Below are positions 1 through 9,952 of a stretch of 64,000 bases of DNA, in pieces. The notes under the pieces were generated by a model. It searched no databases. It was not told the DNA's origin and saw only the letters and a list, made by a program, of their open reading frames with translations. Position 1 is the stretch's first letter. Every line of letters starts with the position of its first letter. Where the stretch lies: positions 767,575-831,574 of the forward strand of contig NZ_RKLO01000001.1 in the NCBI RefSeq assembly GCF_004011825.1, read 5' to 3'. The translations under genes were made by a program, and so were the position numbers. This stretch comes from Rhodococcus xishaensis (GTDB taxonomy: Bacteria; Actinomycetota; Actinomycetes; Mycobacteriales; Mycobacteriaceae).

Positions 1-1
1 G

Positions 2-628
2 GCGCCGCGTCCGCCCGGTGCAGCTCCGGCCCCGGCGGCCGTTCCCAAGCCGGAGCCGGAACCGGTCCGGGTCGTCGAGCCCCCGAAGGGCGGGTTGCCC
101 CACCCGACCGATGACGCCAACATGCAGGCGGCCAAGGTCCTCGGTCTTGCACAGGAGATGGCGGACCGGCTCACTGGCGAGGCCAAGATCGAGGCCGAGC
201 AATTGCTCAGTGATGCTCGTGTGAACTCGGAGCGTCTGGTAACCGAGGGTCGCACCAAGTCGGAGGCGATGGTCGGCGAGGCCAAGCAAAAGTCCGAGTC
301 GCTCCTGTCCGACGCTCAGGCCCGCTCGGAAACCCAGCTGCGCCAGGCCAAGGAGAAGGCTGACGCACTGCAAGCGGACGCCGAGAAGAAGCACACCGAG
401 ATCATGGCGACGATCAACCAGCAGCGGTCGGTTCTCGAGGGTCGGATCGAGCAGTTGAAGACCTTCGAGCGCGAGTACCGCGTGCGCCTGAAGTCATACC
501 TGGAGTCGCAACTCGAGGAGTTGGAGCAGCGCGGCTCGGCGGTGCCGGTCGACGGTGGCCAGGACGCCTTCGGGCAGTCCGGTTCACAGTCCGGTCTCAG
601 GCAGTCTTTCGCCAAGGGAAACAACTGA
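2..628 (+). CDS. wag31: Wag31/DivIVA polar growth protein, C-terminal part (5' end outside window)
   Basis: The reading frame is already open at base 2 and ends in TGA at 626-628, so 208 C-terminal residues are visible and the start lies before the window. The visible part opens with an Ala/Pro-rich linker of about 35 residues. A long Ala/Glu/Lys/Gln coiled coil follows (about residues 35-170), then a short Gly/Ser/Gln tail. DivIVA proteins of this group mark the cell poles and recruit the cell-wall elongation machinery. The N-terminal DivIVA membrane-binding domain is not in view. Mycobacterial Wag31 is about 260 residues, so most of the protein is here. The small membrane gene just downstream is the same neighbour seen in M. 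tuberculosis (Rv2145c/Rv2144c), which supports the call. Confidence 0.9.
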   Translation, partial: APRPPGAAPAPAAVPKPEPEPVRVVEPPKGGLPHPTDDANMQAAKVLGLAQEMADRLTGEAKIEAEQLLSDARVNSERLVTEGRTKSEAMVGEAKQKSESLLSDAQARSETQLRQAKEKADALQADAEKKHTEIMATINQQRSVLEGRIEQLKTFEREYRVRLKSYLESQLEELEQRGSAVPVDGGQDAFGQSGSQSGLRQSFAKGNN

Positions 629-667
629 CCGAGCCGACGCCGGCGGCTCTCGAACAGAGGGTGAGTA

Positions 668-886
668 GTGCTGGTCACGACGCTGCTTCTCGCAGCAGTT
701 GGATTCGCGATGCTGGTGATCGCGCTGACGACGGGTTCCGTCATCTGGGCGTGGGGATGCATCGCGGTCTGCATCGTGGGTGCCGTCGTCCTGCTGGTCA
801 GTGCGTTGGCGGATAGGAAAGGCACGCCCGTCGACAACTCCGGTGATTCGAACAACTCGGCCGGATCGAGGCACCGGGACACCTGA
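668..886 (+). CDS. Small two-helix membrane protein downstream of wag31
   Basis: This 72-residue protein starts at GTG 668 with a purine-rich GAGGGTGAG just upstream. It has two hydrophobic segments (about residues 2-19 and 24-46) separated by a very short turn, then a polar Ser/Asn/Arg tail. It lies 39 bp after wag31 in the same direction and is probably cotranscribed with it. Mycobacteria have a small membrane protein at the same place (Rv2144c). No catalytic motif is visible. A role near the growing pole is guesswork based only on the neighbour. Confidence 0.7.
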   Translation: MLVTTLLLAAVGFAMLVIALTTGSVIWAWGCIAVCIVGAVVLLVSALADRKGTPVDNSGDSNNSAGSRHRDT

Positions 887-950
887 CCGGGATGTCGCGG
901 ACGACCTGGCTGATACCGGCTGGAGTTCGACTCAGGGCTAGACTGAAACG

Positions 951-1180
951 CACATATGGCGACGATCCGGCAATCACCGGGGAGCCTTCGGAAGAACGGT
1001 TCGATGCGCGCACTTCACGGGAGGCGTATCGGACCTACTAGAACCGAACGGGTGGGGCCCGTCACAGCCTCGATCGAGTGGCCCGTTGCGCATGCGTGAC
1101 GGGCAAGCGGGGTGGTACCGCGGTAGCGGCGCACAGGGCGTCGCCATCGTCCCCGTGCCGGTAGATGGGCACGAGGAGCC
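951..1180 (+). promoter_or_regulatory. T-box riboswitch leader of ileS
   Basis: The 299-base gap before ileS contains the T-box signature GGGGTGGTACCGCGGTAGCG at about 1109-1128, the segment that pairs with the acceptor end of uncharged tRNA. Upstream, around 962-1045, is a GC-rich region able to form Stem I; it contains ATC triplets that could be the isoleucine specifier. No U-rich terminator follows. Instead CGTGCC (1155-1160) can pair with GGCACG just before the GAGGAG ribosome site at 1173-1178. This fits the translational (class II) T-boxes known for actinobacterial ileS. A -10-like TAGACT lies at 939-944. The exact helix boundaries are inferred. Confidence 0.88.
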
Positions 1181-1185
1181 ACGCG

Positions 1186-4100
1186 TTGACCAGTAACGAA
1201 TCCACCTCTCCCCAGGCGAACGACGCGTACCCGCGCGTTGATCTCGTCGGCGGCCGGGCAACCGGTGCCGTCTCCTTCCCGGACCTCGAGCAGAAGGTGC
1301 TCACGGCGTGGGAGGCGGATGACACCTTCCGCGCCAGTGTCGCGAACCGCGAGGGCGCCGAGGAGTTCGTCTTCTACGATGGTCCGCCGTTCGCGAATGG
1401 CCTGCCGCACTACGGCCACCTTCTCACCGGGTACGTCAAGGACGTGGTCCCGCGGTTCCAGACCATGCGCGGGAAGAGGGTCGATCGCCGGTTCGGCTGG
1501 GACTGTCACGGGCTGCCCGCGGAACTCGAGGCGGAGAAGCAGCTCGGCATCGTGGACAAGTCACAGATCGACGCGATGGGCCTTGCCTCGTTCAACGCGT
1601 ACTGCGAATCGTCGGTGCTGCGGTATACCGACGAATGGCGCAACTACGTGACGCGGCAGGCGCGCTGGGTGGACTTCGACAACGACTACAAGACCCTGGA
1701 TCTGGACTTCATGGAGTCCGTCATGTGGGCGTTCAAGGAGCTCTACGACAAGGGTCTGATCTACCAGGGCTTCCGGGTGCTGCCGTACAGCTGGTACGAG
1801 CAGACGCCGCTGTCGAACCAGGAAACCCGCCTCGACGATGCTTACAAGATGCGGCAGGACCCGGCAGTCACGGTCGACATGGTGCTGCACGCGCCGGGGA
1901 GCGAACTCGACGGCGCCAATGCGTTGATCTGGACCACGACGCCGTGGACGCTGCCATCCAACCTCGCGATCGCGGTACACCCCGACGTCGACTACGTGCT
2001 CGTTCGCGGCGCCGACGACAAGCGGTACGTCTTCGCGGCGGAACGGGTCGGACACTATGCACGCGAGCTCGGTGAGTCTCCCGAGGTGCTCGGTGAATAC
2101 AAGGGCAGAGACCTCGTCGGACTGTCGTACCTGCCGCCGTTCGACTTCTTCCACGGGCCGGGTAAGGGCCATGAGAACGCGCACCGGGTGCTGGCAGCGG
2201 ACTATGTCACCACCGACTCCGGCACCGGCGTTGTTCACCTGGCCCCGGCCTTCGGCGAGGAGGACATGGAGTGCGCGGCGGCCAACGGCATCGAGATCGT
2301 CCAGCCACTGGATGCGGGTGGCAAGTTCACCTCGATGGTGCCGGACTATCAGGGCCTTCAAGTCTTCGATGCCAACCCGGCGATCATCAAGGACCTCAAG
2401 GCGGCCGGCAAGCTCCTGCGCCACGAGACGATCGAGCACTCGTACCCGCACAGCTGGCGGTCCGGGCAGCCGCTGATCTACATGGCCGTGCCGTCGTGGT
2501 TCGTCGCGGTGACCAAGTTCCGCGATCGCATGGTCGAGCTGAACCAGGAGATCACCTGGGTACCGGAGCACATCCGCGACGGCCAGTTCGGCAAGTGGCT
2601 CGAGGGTGCGCGTGACTGGAATATCAGCCGTAATCGCTACTGGGGCAGTCCGATCCCGGCGTGGGTGTCGGACGATCCGGCGTACCCACGCGTCGACGTC
2701 TACGGCTCGCTCGACGAACTCGAGCGTGACTTCGGGGTACGTCCGACGGACCTGCACCGGCCGATGATCGACGAGTTGGTCCGCCCGAACCCGGACGACC
2801 CCACCGGGAAGTCGATGATGCGCCGGGTTCCGGAGGTGCTGGACTGCTGGTTCGAGTCGGGGTCGATGCCCTACGCGCAGGTGCACTACCCGTTCGAGAA
2901 CAAGGACTGGTTCAACTCGCACTACCCGGGCGACTTCATCGTCGAGTACAACGGGCAGACTCGTGGTTGGTTCTACACGCTGCACGTCCTGGCGACGGCA
3001 CTGTTCGATCGTCCGGCGTTCAAATGTGTTGCGGCGCACGGCATCGTACTGGGCGACGACGGCCTGAAGATGAGCAAGTCCAAGGGCAACTACCCGGACG
3101 TCAAGGAGGTGTTCGACCGCGACGGCTCGGACGCTATGCGGTGGTTCCTGATGTCGTCACCGATCCTGCGTGGCGGCAACCTGATCGTCACCGAGCAGGG
3201 CATCCGGGAAGGAGTGCGCCAGGCACTGCTGCCGCTGTGGAACGCGTGGAGTTTCCTGCAGCTGTACGCGTCGAAGCCGGGGCAGTGGCGGACCGATTCG
3301 CCCAACGTGCTGGACCGGTACATCCTGGCGAAGCTCGCCGCCACGCGGAACGCGATCACCGATGCGCTCGAAGTCACCGACATCGCGGGTGCGTGCGACG
3401 AGCTACGCACCTTCTGCGATGCGCTCACCAACTGGTACGTGCGCCGTTCACGAAACCGGTTCTGGGACGAGGACCGCGACGCGATCGACACGCTGCACAC
3501 GGTTCTCGAGGTGGCCACTCGCCTGGCAGCTCCGTTGCTGCCGATGGCGACGGAGGTCATCTGGCGTGGACTCACCGGCGGCCGTTCGGTGCACCTAGCC
3601 GACTGGCCGACCGAGAGCGAGCTGCCGGCGGATACGGAGCTGGTCGCCGCGATGGACGACGTCCGCACGGTCTGCTCGACCGTGCTGAGCCTGCGCAAGG
3701 CACAGAACTTGAGGGTGCGGCTGCCGCTGCCGGAGGTCACCGTCGCGGCACCCGACGCGGAGAAGATGCGGCCGTACGTCGGGTTGATTGCCGACGAGGT
3801 CAACGTCAAGAAGGTCGATCTCACCGAGAACGTCGACGTCCACGGCAGACTCGAACTGGTCGTCAATGCGCGTGTCGCAGGTCCACGCTTGGGCAAGGAC
3901 GTGCAGACGGTGATCAAGGCGGTCAAGGCGGGCGACTGGACGGAGAAGCACGGCGTCGTCACGGTATGGCCGGGTCGCTCCGCTGGCTCCGACACGGTGC
4001 AGCCGGGTCGCTCCGCAGGCTCCGGCACGGTGCAGCCGGGTCGCTCCGCTGGCTCCGCTCCCGCCGAGGGCATCGAGCTGCTCCCCGAGGAGTACACGCA

Positions 4101-4440
4101 GCGACTGGTCGCGGCCGAACCCGAGTCGACGGCGGCCCTGCCGGACGGCGCAGGTCTGGTCGTGCTCGACTCGCGGGTCACCGATGAGCTCGAGGCCGAG
4201 GGCTGGGCGAAGGACCGGATCCGTGAGCTTCAGGACGCGCGCCGCAACGCAGGACTCGAGGTGTCCGACCGGATCTCGGTCAGGCTGCAGGTGCCGACCG
4301 AACGGATCGGGTGGGCGACGCGGCACCGGGATCTGATCGCCGGCGAGATCCTGGCGACCACCCTCGAGATCGGCGATGTGAGCGGAGAAGCCGTCGTCGA
4401 CCTCGGCGAGGGCGTACGCGCCACGATCGCGAGGGCCTGA
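1186..4440 (+). CDS. ileS: Isoleucyl-tRNA synthetase
   Basis: Charges tRNA-Ile with isoleucine in the cytoplasm. I chose TTG 1186 (1084 aa) because GAGGAG at 1173-1178 sits 7 bases upstream; ATG 1165 is an in-frame alternative that would add 7 residues. The signature [12 protein letters not shown] is at about residues 67-78 and KMSKS at 628-632. The HYGH form and length over 1000 residues are typical of the eukaryote-like synthetases of mycobacteria. The CP1 editing domain lies between the motifs, and the anticodon-binding and C-terminal domains follow. Odd: residues 929-957 carry three tandem 11-residue units (PGRSAGS plus linker) that look like an insertion into the C-terminal domain. Expression is probably set by the T-box leader upstream. 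Confidence 0.97.
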   Translation: MTSNESTSPQANDAYPRVDLVGGRATGAVSFPDLEQKVLTAWEADDTFRASVANREGAEEFVFYDGPPFANGLPHYGHLLTGYVKDVVPRFQTMRGKRVDRRFGWDCHGLPAELEAEKQLGIVDKSQIDAMGLASFNAYCESSVLRYTDEWRNYVTRQARWVDFDNDYKTLDLDFMESVMWAFKELYDKGLIYQGFRVLPYSWYEQTPLSNQETRLDDAYKMRQDPAVTVDMVLHAPGSELDGANALIWTTTPWTLPSNLAIAVHPDVDYVLVRGADDKRYVFAAERVGHYARELGESPEVLGEYKGRDLVGLSYLPPFDFFHGPGKGHENAHRVLAADYVTTDSGTGVVHLAPAFGEEDMECAAANGIEIVQPLDAGGKFTSMVPDYQGLQVFDANPAIIKDLKAAGKLLRHETIEHSYPHSWRSGQPLIYMAVPSWFVAVTKFRDRMVELNQEITWVPEHIRDGQFGKWLEGARDWNISRNRYWGSPIPAWVSDDPAYPRVDVYGSLDELERDFGVRPTDLHRPMIDELVRPNPDDPTGKSMMRRVPEVLDCWFESGSMPYAQVHYPFENKDWFNSHYPGDFIVEYNGQTRGWFYTLHVLATALFDRPAFKCVAAHGIVLGDDGLKMSKSKGNYPDVKEVFDRDGSDAMRWFLMSSPILRGGNLIVTEQGIREGVRQALLPLWNAWSFLQLYASKPGQWRTDSPNVLDRYILAKLAATRNAITDALEVTDIAGACDELRTFCDALTNWYVRRSRNRFWDEDRDAIDTLHTVLEVATRLAAPLLPMATEVIWRGLTGGRSVHLADWPTESELPADTELVAAMDDVRTVCSTVLSLRKAQNLRVRLPLPEVTVAAPDAEKMRPYVGLIADEVNVKKVDLTENVDVHGRLELVVNARVAGPRLGKDVQTVIKAVKAGDWTEKHGVVTVWPGRSAGSDTVQPGRSAGSGTVQPGRSAGSAPAEGIELLPEEYTQRLVAAEPESTAALPDGAGLVVLDSRVTDELEAEGWAKDRIRELQDARRNAGLEVSDRISVRLQVPTERIGWATRHRDLIAGEILATTLEIGDVSGEAVVDLGEGVRATIARA
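3970..4057 (+). repeat. Three tandem 33-bp units inside ileS
   Basis: Copies of CCGGGTCGCTCCGC(T/A)GGCTCCG begin at 3970, 4003 and 4036, a period of 33 bp (11 codons). Copies one and two also share the linker ending in CACGGTGCAG; the third diverges after the 22-base core. The reading frame is kept, giving three PGRSAGS peptides. The near-identity at DNA level, including silent positions, points to a recent duplication rather than an old conserved part of the enzyme. Confidence 0.9.
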
Positions 4441-4506
4441 GCGACAACTCGCGCGCCGGTCGGACGGTGCAGGTGTTGTGTCGTCCGACCGGCGTATCTT
4501 GCATCC

Positions 4507-5859
4507 GTGAACACTGCTGTCCCCGACCCCACGCGCAGTCGGCGGTGGGTCGTGCACCTCGACATGGATGCGTTCTTCGCGTCGGTCGAGCAGCTGACCC
4601 GACCGACGTTGCGGGGGCGCCCGGTGCTCGTCGGGGGACTCGGTGGTCGCGGAGTGGTCGCCGGTGCCAGCTACGAGGCGCGGGCTTTCGGCGCACGATC
4701 GGCGATGCCGATGCACCAGGCCCGCCGATTGGTGGGTCCGGCCGCTGTCGTCCTGCCTCCGCGGGGGGCGCTGTACGGGCACATGAGCGGCCAAGTGTTC
4801 GACGCTCTACGTATGAAAGTGCCTGTGCTGGAACAGTTGTCGCTAGACGAAGCCTTCGGCGAACCGGCTGAACTCGCGGGTGCAGGAAAGGCGGAGGTCG
4901 AGCGCTACTGCGAGGATCTGCGCGCCTTGGTGATGGCCGAGACCGGGTTGGTGGCATCGATCGGGGCAGGCGGGGGTAAGCAGGTGGCGAAGATCGCCTC
5001 GGGCCTCGCCAAACCGAATGGAATCACGGTCGTCTCGCCGGACGCGCAGCAGGGACTGATGGGTCGACTGCCGGTCCGAAAGTTGTGGGGGGTGGGTCCG
5101 GTGGCCGAGGAGAAGCTCAGACGACTTGGGATCGAGACCATCGAGGCGCTCGCGAGCCTGCCCGATGCGGACGTGGTCTCGGTGCTCGGGGCGACGGTCG
5201 GCCCCGGTCTGCAGAGGCTCGCCCGGGGAATCGACGATCGCCCGGTCGCGGAGCGAGCGGACGCGAAGCAGGTGAGCGCGGAGAGCACCTACGCGCAGGA
5301 CATCGTCACGATGGGGGAGTTGCGGCGCGCGATCGAGGCCAGCGCCGCGGCAGCGCACCGACGTCTGGATCGCGACGGTAGAGCGGCGCGTACCGTCGTG
5401 CTTAAACTACGCAAAGCGGATATGAGCATTGTCACACGCTCGCTCACGTTGCAGTACGCCACGACGGACCTGCAGATCCTCACCGCGACCGCGCTGCGCC
5501 AGGCGATCGATCCGCTCGAACTCGGTCCGGTCCGCTTGGTCGGCGTGAGTTTCGGCAGTCTGACCGTGGCGAGCCAGGGCTCGTTGTTTCCGGAACTCGA
5601 CCAGGGTGTTCCAGAGATGGAAGACGATGGGACGGCTGAGGACCGGTCCTACCTCCCGGCCGCGGGCGGTGAGACGCGATGGGTGCCGGGGCTGGACGTG
5701 TCGCACCCTGAGTACGGCCATGGATGGGTGCAGGGTGCTGGGCACGGTGTGGTGACGGTGCGATTCGAGACACGCAGCACGGGACCGGGGCCGTCACGTA
5801 CATTCGACGACACCAACTGTGACCTGGTCGCCGCTGATGTCGTCGACAGCCTGATGTGA
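4507..5859 (+). CDS. dinB: DNA polymerase IV (Y-family, DinB type)
   Basis: Translesion DNA polymerase of 450 residues. Two catalytic acidic motifs are visible: [11 protein letters not shown] (Asp19, Asp21) and SLDEAF (Asp114, Glu115). A helix-hairpin-helix segment ([15 protein letters not shown]), the little-finger domain and a short actinobacterial tail rich in Trp/Gly follow. It lacks an obvious QxxLF-type clamp motif near the C-terminus, although QGSLFPELD near residue 358 could serve. It begins at GTG 4507, 66 bp after ileS, with no strong ribosome site. The order ileS-dinB is the same as Rv1536-Rv1537 (dinX) in M. tuberculosis. Confidence 0.95.
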   Translation: MNTAVPDPTRSRRWVVHLDMDAFFASVEQLTRPTLRGRPVLVGGLGGRGVVAGASYEARAFGARSAMPMHQARRLVGPAAVVLPPRGALYGHMSGQVFDALRMKVPVLEQLSLDEAFGEPAELAGAGKAEVERYCEDLRALVMAETGLVASIGAGGGKQVAKIASGLAKPNGITVVSPDAQQGLMGRLPVRKLWGVGPVAEEKLRRLGIETIEALASLPDADVVSVLGATVGPGLQRLARGIDDRPVAERADAKQVSAESTYAQDIVTMGELRRAIEASAAAAHRRLDRDGRAARTVVLKLRKADMSIVTRSLTLQYATTDLQILTATALRQAIDPLELGPVRLVGVSFGSLTVASQGSLFPELDQGVPEMEDDGTAEDRSYLPAAGGETRWVPGLDVSHPEYGHGWVQGAGHGVVTVRFETRSTGPGPSRTFDDTNCDLVAADVVDSLM

Positions 5860-5984
5860 GGGCAGCCTCACCACCGGTACCCTTGCCGTGAACCTGCGCC
5901 ACGCCCGGGATGTGGACTCCGTCTCAGCCGGGTCCCGCACGATGTTCGACCGTGAACGACAACGAGAAGGAAAAGGACAAGCAC

Positions 5985-6470
5985 TTGAAGCTCCGGAAGA
6001 TGACCATCGCCGGTGTGGCGCTCGCAGCCGCCCTCACCATGTCCGCCTGTTCGAATGGTGACGAGAGCCCCGAGCGCACGACGCCGACCCAGACGACGAC
6101 CGTGGCTGCGCCGACGATGGCCCCGCCGACGCCGGCGGACCTGAACGCGAACCTCGCGAAGGTCTTCGACGAGAGCATCCCGCTCGACCAGAAGGTGGCG
6201 CTGGTCCAGGGCGCCGCGGCCGACCCCGAGCTCATCAACCAGGTGGTCGCGGCAGCGATGCAGAACAACGCGACCATCGAGGTGCTCGACGTCACGCCCA
6301 CCGGGCCCGACACCGTGACGGCCGGCGTGAACCTGATCATCAACGGTCAGGTGAATCCGGCGACCGTGGACTTCGTCGCCGAGGACGGTGAGTGGAAGAT
6401 GTCGCAGCAGTACGCCTGCCAGCTGGTCCAGCTCGCCGAGCTCACCTCGCCGGCCTGCCCCGCTGCATAG
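5985..6470 (+). CDS. MTB12-like small lipoprotein / secreted antigen family protein
   Basis: I chose TTG 5985 (161 aa), preceded by AAAAGGAC. This puts the basic signal peptide at the very N-terminus; a longer frame opens at ATG 5910. The signal segment (AGVALAAALTM) ends in a lipobox-like MSAC, followed by a Thr/Pro-rich linker. The rest resembles the mycobacterial low-molecular-weight antigen family (MTB12/CFP2): an LNA.L..VFD.S.PL..KV.LVQG start, alternating strands, an NGQ turn and a final EDGEWK. The protein is probably exported and membrane-anchored. Its function is unknown. A perfect hairpin follows the stop at 6487-6521. Confidence 0.75.
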   Translation: MKLRKMTIAGVALAAALTMSACSNGDESPERTTPTQTTTVAAPTMAPPTPADLNANLAKVFDESIPLDQKVALVQGAAADPELINQVVAAAMQNNATIEVLDVTPTGPDTVTAGVNLIINGQVNPATVDFVAEDGEWKMSQQYACQLVQLAELTSPACPAA

Positions 6471-6486
6471 TTCGGATCTTCACGAC

Positions 6487-6521
6487 GATGCCGGCGCCAC
6501 CCGAACGGGGGCGCCGGCATC
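6487..6521 (+). terminator. 12-bp perfect hairpin after the MTB12-like gene
   Basis: GATGCCGGCGCC (6487-6498) is the exact reverse complement of GGCGCCGGCATC (6510-6521), with an 11-base loop. There is no clear T-run, as is common for actinobacterial hairpin terminators. It lies between two convergent genes (ends at 6470 and 6641) and could stop transcription from both sides. Confidence 0.7.
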
Positions 6522-6640
6522 GGCCGTTTCCGGGCTACTTCGGGCGGGCTGCTGCGTTGGGGCGGTCCGCGGGCGCTACCCCTGATGGCGGGAAGTAGAC
6601 GGCGTGGTGGCTGTCGCGATGGGCGGCAGCGCGCCGCGAC

Positions 6641-7585
6641 TCACCGTGTCCACTGAACCTGCTCACTGGTGGTCTGGCGCAGGTGGATTGTGTCAGTGGC
6701 ATCGCTGAAGGACTGGGAGCCTTCGATCGTGATCGAGCCCTCGACCGGGAGGGGGGCGCGCAGATCGATGGTGACGGTTCCCGAGCCGTGCATGGTGTAC
6801 GAATCGATGTCCAACGTGCCGGCGCCATTGGGTAGTTCGAAGACCGGTGTCTGGGGGAACTGTTCTACTTGGACGTCGACCGTGAGGCGGTCACCGTCGC
6901 GTTCGACAAGCGTCGCGGTCGTCACCTGATCGAGGGCGATCGCACTTGTGACCTGCTGGTGGATCTTCCACACCGCGCCCACTCCGATCGGCTCTTCGGG
7001 GAACGCGACGGCTCGGTATACGGCCTGGTAGAAGGCCTGCTCGATCATCGCCCGGGCCTTGTTCTGAGCGTCGGGATCCGGTCGTAGCCGCAGGGCCGTC
7101 ATCGCCCCCGAGCGGTTCATGGTGAAACCGGCGTGCGAATCCGTCGCCGGTTCGAGGAGTTCGTTGGTCGCGTCGTCCGGCGTGGTTAGGGTGCCCAGGG
7201 TGAGCTCGATCGTCGTCGCGGGTGACGCCTCGGTCGCGCCCTGCGTAACCACCGCGGCGAGCGGCATCGTCAACGGTGGGTCGGAGTGGTCCTGCGGTTC
7301 CTGCTGGTCGATCTGCTGGTACACGGTTGCGGTCGTCACCAGCTGCGCGTCCTGGCGGGTGCCCTCTGCGGGCTGGAGTCGCACCACGACCCTTGGTTGC
7401 GCGCCCGCTTCGACGATCTCGGTCGTGGCGGCCGTCACCGGCACGGTGACCTCGTTCGTCATGGCCGCGACCGAGTCGAGACCGGCTTGACCGCTCGAAC
7501 TACAGCCGGTGGCGAGCACCGAGAGGGAGAGTGTCACCGCGGCGAGCGCGGTTCCGGAGTGAAGGAGCTTCGACGACAGTGGCAC
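6641..7585 (-). CDS. Exported lipoprotein, possibly DUF6263-like
   Basis: This 314-residue protein starts at GTG 7585. It has a clear lipoprotein signal peptide (hydrophobic [12 protein letters not shown], lipobox LATGC, then Ser/Gly). The mature part is rich in Thr, Val and acidic residues, with predicted beta structure and no transmembrane helix. The pattern '[19 protein letters not shown]' followed by long Thr-rich strands recalls actinobacterial DUF6263 lipoproteins, but that is a tentative match. The gene is divergent from lspA, the signal peptidase needed to mature lipoproteins, with only 66 bp between the two starts. Function unknown. Confidence 0.75.
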   Translation of the reverse strand: MPLSSKLLHSGTALAAVTLSLSVLATGCSSSGQAGLDSVAAMTNEVTVPVTAATTEIVEAGAQPRVVVRLQPAEGTRQDAQLVTTATVYQQIDQQEPQDHSDPPLTMPLAAVVTQGATEASPATTIELTLGTLTTPDDATNELLEPATDSHAGFTMNRSGAMTALRLRPDPDAQNKARAMIEQAFYQAVYRAVAFPEEPIGVGAVWKIHQQVTSAIALDQVTTATLVERDGDRLTVDVQVEQFPQTPVFELPNGAGTLDIDSYTMHGSGTVTIDLRAPLPVEGSITIEGSQSFSDATDTIHLRQTTSEQVQWTR

Positions 7586-7651
7586 GACGAACAGGTTAGT
7601 CGGCTCGGGTGGGGTAACCGGTCTGTCCGCCGAGTAGGGGATGATGGCGGG

Positions 7652-8305
7652 GTGAGTGACGACCGTGACGACCGTGGCGACCGTGCCGTGAGAGGTGAAC
7701 CGATTTCCGAACCAGTCGTACCCGAACCCGAAGAGTCCGCTGGGTCAGATCCTGCTGGGTCTCAGTCGGGCCCCCCGTCATCCGTGCCGCGACGGATGAT
7801 GCGGATGCTCGTCGGTATCGCTGTGGTAATCCTCGCGTTCGATCTGGTGACCAAAGTCCTGGTGGTTGCATTCATCGACCCCGCCGATCCCGTGCGGATC
7901 ATCGGGGACACGGTCACGCTGACCCTCGTTCGCAATCCGGGTGCAGCGTTCTCGATGGCCACCGGCATGACCTGGCTGCTGACGCTTGTAGCGGTCGGTG
8001 TCGTGATCGGCGTGATCCGGATCGGCCGTAGTCTCGGCTCACCATGGTGGGCGTTGGGCCTGGGACTGGTTCTCGGTGGCGCGCTCGGCAATCTGGTCGA
8101 CCGGATCTTCCGCTCACCAGGCCCGTTTCAGGGCCACGTCGTGGACTTCGTCTCCGTGGGCTGGTGGCCAGTGTTCAACGTGGCCGACTCGGCGATCGTC
8201 TGCGGTGCGATCCTGTTGGTAGCGCTTACGTTGTTCGGTGTCGAGCCGAGTGGCTCCAGGACTTCGAAGGCTTCCAAGACTCCACGGAAGGGGGACGTGG
8301 GATGA
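7652..8305 (+). CDS. lspA: Lipoprotein signal peptidase (signal peptidase II)
   Basis: Membrane aspartyl protease that removes the signal peptide of diacylglyceryl-modified prolipoproteins. I start it at GTG 7652 (217 aa), which leaves a hydrophilic N-terminal tail rich in Asp/Arg/Glu/Pro of about 50 residues. Four hydrophobic segments follow. Conserved blocks are visible: [17 protein letters not shown] with catalytic Asp150, and FNVADSAI with catalytic Asp179. The tail is longer than in E. coli LspA but common in actinobacteria. It overlaps the next gene by 4 bases (ATGA), so the two are translationally coupled. The order matches Rv1539-Rv1540. Confidence 0.96.
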   Translation: MSDDRDDRGDRAVRGEPISEPVVPEPEESAGSDPAGSQSGPPSSVPRRMMRMLVGIAVVILAFDLVTKVLVVAFIDPADPVRIIGDTVTLTLVRNPGAAFSMATGMTWLLTLVAVGVVIGVIRIGRSLGSPWWALGLGLVLGGALGNLVDRIFRSPGPFQGHVVDFVSVGWWPVFNVADSAIVCGAILLVALTLFGVEPSGSRTSKASKTPRKGDVG

Positions 8306-9228
8306 GGGAAACGCGTTCGATGCCCGTCCCCGACGGGCTCGACGGCATGCGGGTCGACGCCGGGCTGGCGCGTCTGCTCGGGCTGTCGCGTACCGCGGTG
8401 GCGGCCCTCACCGAGGAAGGCGCCGTCCGAGTGGACGGCACGCCGGTCGGTAAGTCCGATCGCCTGGCTGGCGGTACGTGGCTGGAGGTCGAACTGCCCG
8501 AGCCTCCTCGCCCGCTGACCATCAACCCCGAACCCGTCGAGGGCATGGAGATCCTCTATGCGGATGACGACGTCGTCGCGGTCGACAAGCCGGTCGGCGT
8601 CGCGGCCCACGCGAGTGTCGGTTGGACAGGACCCACCGTGATCGGCGGCCTGGCGGCGGCCGGGTTTCGCATCTCGACTTCCGGGGCGCATGAGCGGCAG
8701 GGCATCGTGCACCGACTCGACGTCGGTACGTCCGGCGTGATGGTCGTGGCGACCTCGGAGCGGGCGTACACCGCGCTGAAGCGGGCGTTCAAGCAGCGCA
8801 CCGTTGACAAGCGCTACCACGCTCTGGTCCAGGGGCATCCGGATCCGAGCAGTGGCACGATCGACGCGCCGATCGGCAGGCACCGCAGCAGCGACTGGAA
8901 GTTCGCCGTGACAGCCGACGGCAAGCCGAGCATCACCCACTACGACACCATTGAGGCCTTCCGGGCGGCGAGCCTGCTCGACATCCATCTCGAGACCGGG
9001 CGGACCCATCAGATCCGCGTCCACTTCTCGGCCTTGCGGCATCCGTGCTGCGGGGACCTGACGTATGGCGCCGATCCGCGCCTGGCCGAGAGGCTGGGCC
9101 TCGAGCGCCAGTGGTTGCACGCGCGTTCACTGGGGTTCGCGCACCCAGCCGATGGGCGCTGGGTGGAGATCACGAGCGAGTACCCGAAGGACCTGCAGCA
9201 CGCCCTGGCAGTCCTGCGGGGCACGTGA
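8302..9228 (+). CDS. RluA/RluD-family pseudouridine synthase
   Basis: Converts specific uridines in large-subunit rRNA (or tRNA) to pseudouridine. The 308-residue protein has an N-terminal S4-like RNA-binding domain (about residues 16-75). The catalytic domain contains HRLDVGTSG with the nucleophilic Asp140, then RTHQIRVHF and a final LHARSLGF block, all standard for the RluA class. It overlaps lspA by ATGA at 8302-8305, as in the lspA/Rv1540 pair of mycobacteria. The exact target base cannot be read from the sequence. Confidence 0.93.
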   Translation: MRETRSMPVPDGLDGMRVDAGLARLLGLSRTAVAALTEEGAVRVDGTPVGKSDRLAGGTWLEVELPEPPRPLTINPEPVEGMEILYADDDVVAVDKPVGVAAHASVGWTGPTVIGGLAAAGFRISTSGAHERQGIVHRLDVGTSGVMVVATSERAYTALKRAFKQRTVDKRYHALVQGHPDPSSGTIDAPIGRHRSSDWKFAVTADGKPSITHYDTIEAFRAASLLDIHLETGRTHQIRVHFSALRHPCCGDLTYGADPRLAERLGLERQWLHARSLGFAHPADGRWVEITSEYPKDLQHALAVLRGT

Positions 9229-9229
9229 G

Positions 9230-9898
9230 ATGACGTCGCGTCGGTGGTTGGCCGTCCCCGCGACGGTCGTCCTGGCCGGCATCGTGGTGGGGCTGGGGTT
9301 GGCGAACCCGGTTTCACCCTCGAGGATTTCGACAGACCGACTCGGACCGGACTCCGGTGAGGCAGTGGCCGCATATCTCGATCGCGCTCGTACGACCCTC
9401 GAGACCGATCCGGACGCCGACCGGGAGGCCGAGCACTGGGCACTGGTGTCCCTGGACACACCGATCACGCCGACGCAGCTCGTGGAGGTCGCGCACGACC
9501 TCAGGATCTCGCAGGTGCTGTTCGGCGTGCCGTTGGATCGCGTGCAGACGCCACTGGTGGCCGTCCCCGTCGCGGCGAATCCGACGGCGGTGTTGCGGGC
9601 GCCGACGGTGGCGGCGGCGCGTCTGCAAGCATCGGCCGTCGGTCATGATCGGCAGTCGCGAGTCGTGGACTATTCGGCGGCACAACTTGCCGAGAGCTGT
9701 GCCTGTGTCGTCGCGGCCACGGCCCGGGGTTCGCTGGAGCAATTGCGGCAGCTGTCCGACCGCCCCGGCGTGCGGGCGGTGGAGGCACTCCCCGCCGACG
9801 CAGTGGCCGGTGCGTTCTCGGTCACCCCGTTGCTGCCTACCCAGACGACGTCGGTCCTGCCGGGGCCGGACGATGGGCCGGTGCCGGACGTGGGCTGA
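9230..9898 (+). CDS. Membrane-anchored or secreted protein of unknown function
   Basis: The ATG at 9230 is separated from the pseudouridine synthase stop by one base, so the gene is surely in the same transcript. The 222-residue product has one N-terminal hydrophobic segment (about residues 7-26) that is a signal anchor or an uncleaved signal peptide. An extracytoplasmic alpha/beta region and a Pro/Gly-rich tail follow. Two adjacent Cys residues (SCACVV, around residue 158) may form a disulfide or bind metal. I recognise no family and no catalytic motif. Confidence 0.75.
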   Translation: MTSRRWLAVPATVVLAGIVVGLGLANPVSPSRISTDRLGPDSGEAVAAYLDRARTTLETDPDADREAEHWALVSLDTPITPTQLVEVAHDLRISQVLFGVPLDRVQTPLVAVPVAANPTAVLRAPTVAAARLQASAVGHDRQSRVVDYSAAQLAESCACVVAATARGSLEQLRQLSDRPGVRAVEALPADAVAGAFSVTPLLPTQTTSVLPGPDDGPVPDVG

Positions 9899-9952
9899 GC
9901 GGGACGTCAGCGCGAGCCGCGTGGTTCGGTGCCGGGACTATCCTGGCGGAAC

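Noticed and set aside
1561-3039. 492-codon open frame on the minus strand opposite ileS
   Set aside because: It is the antisense of strongly conserved ileS codons in high-GC DNA, with Val/Arg-rich composition and no motif.
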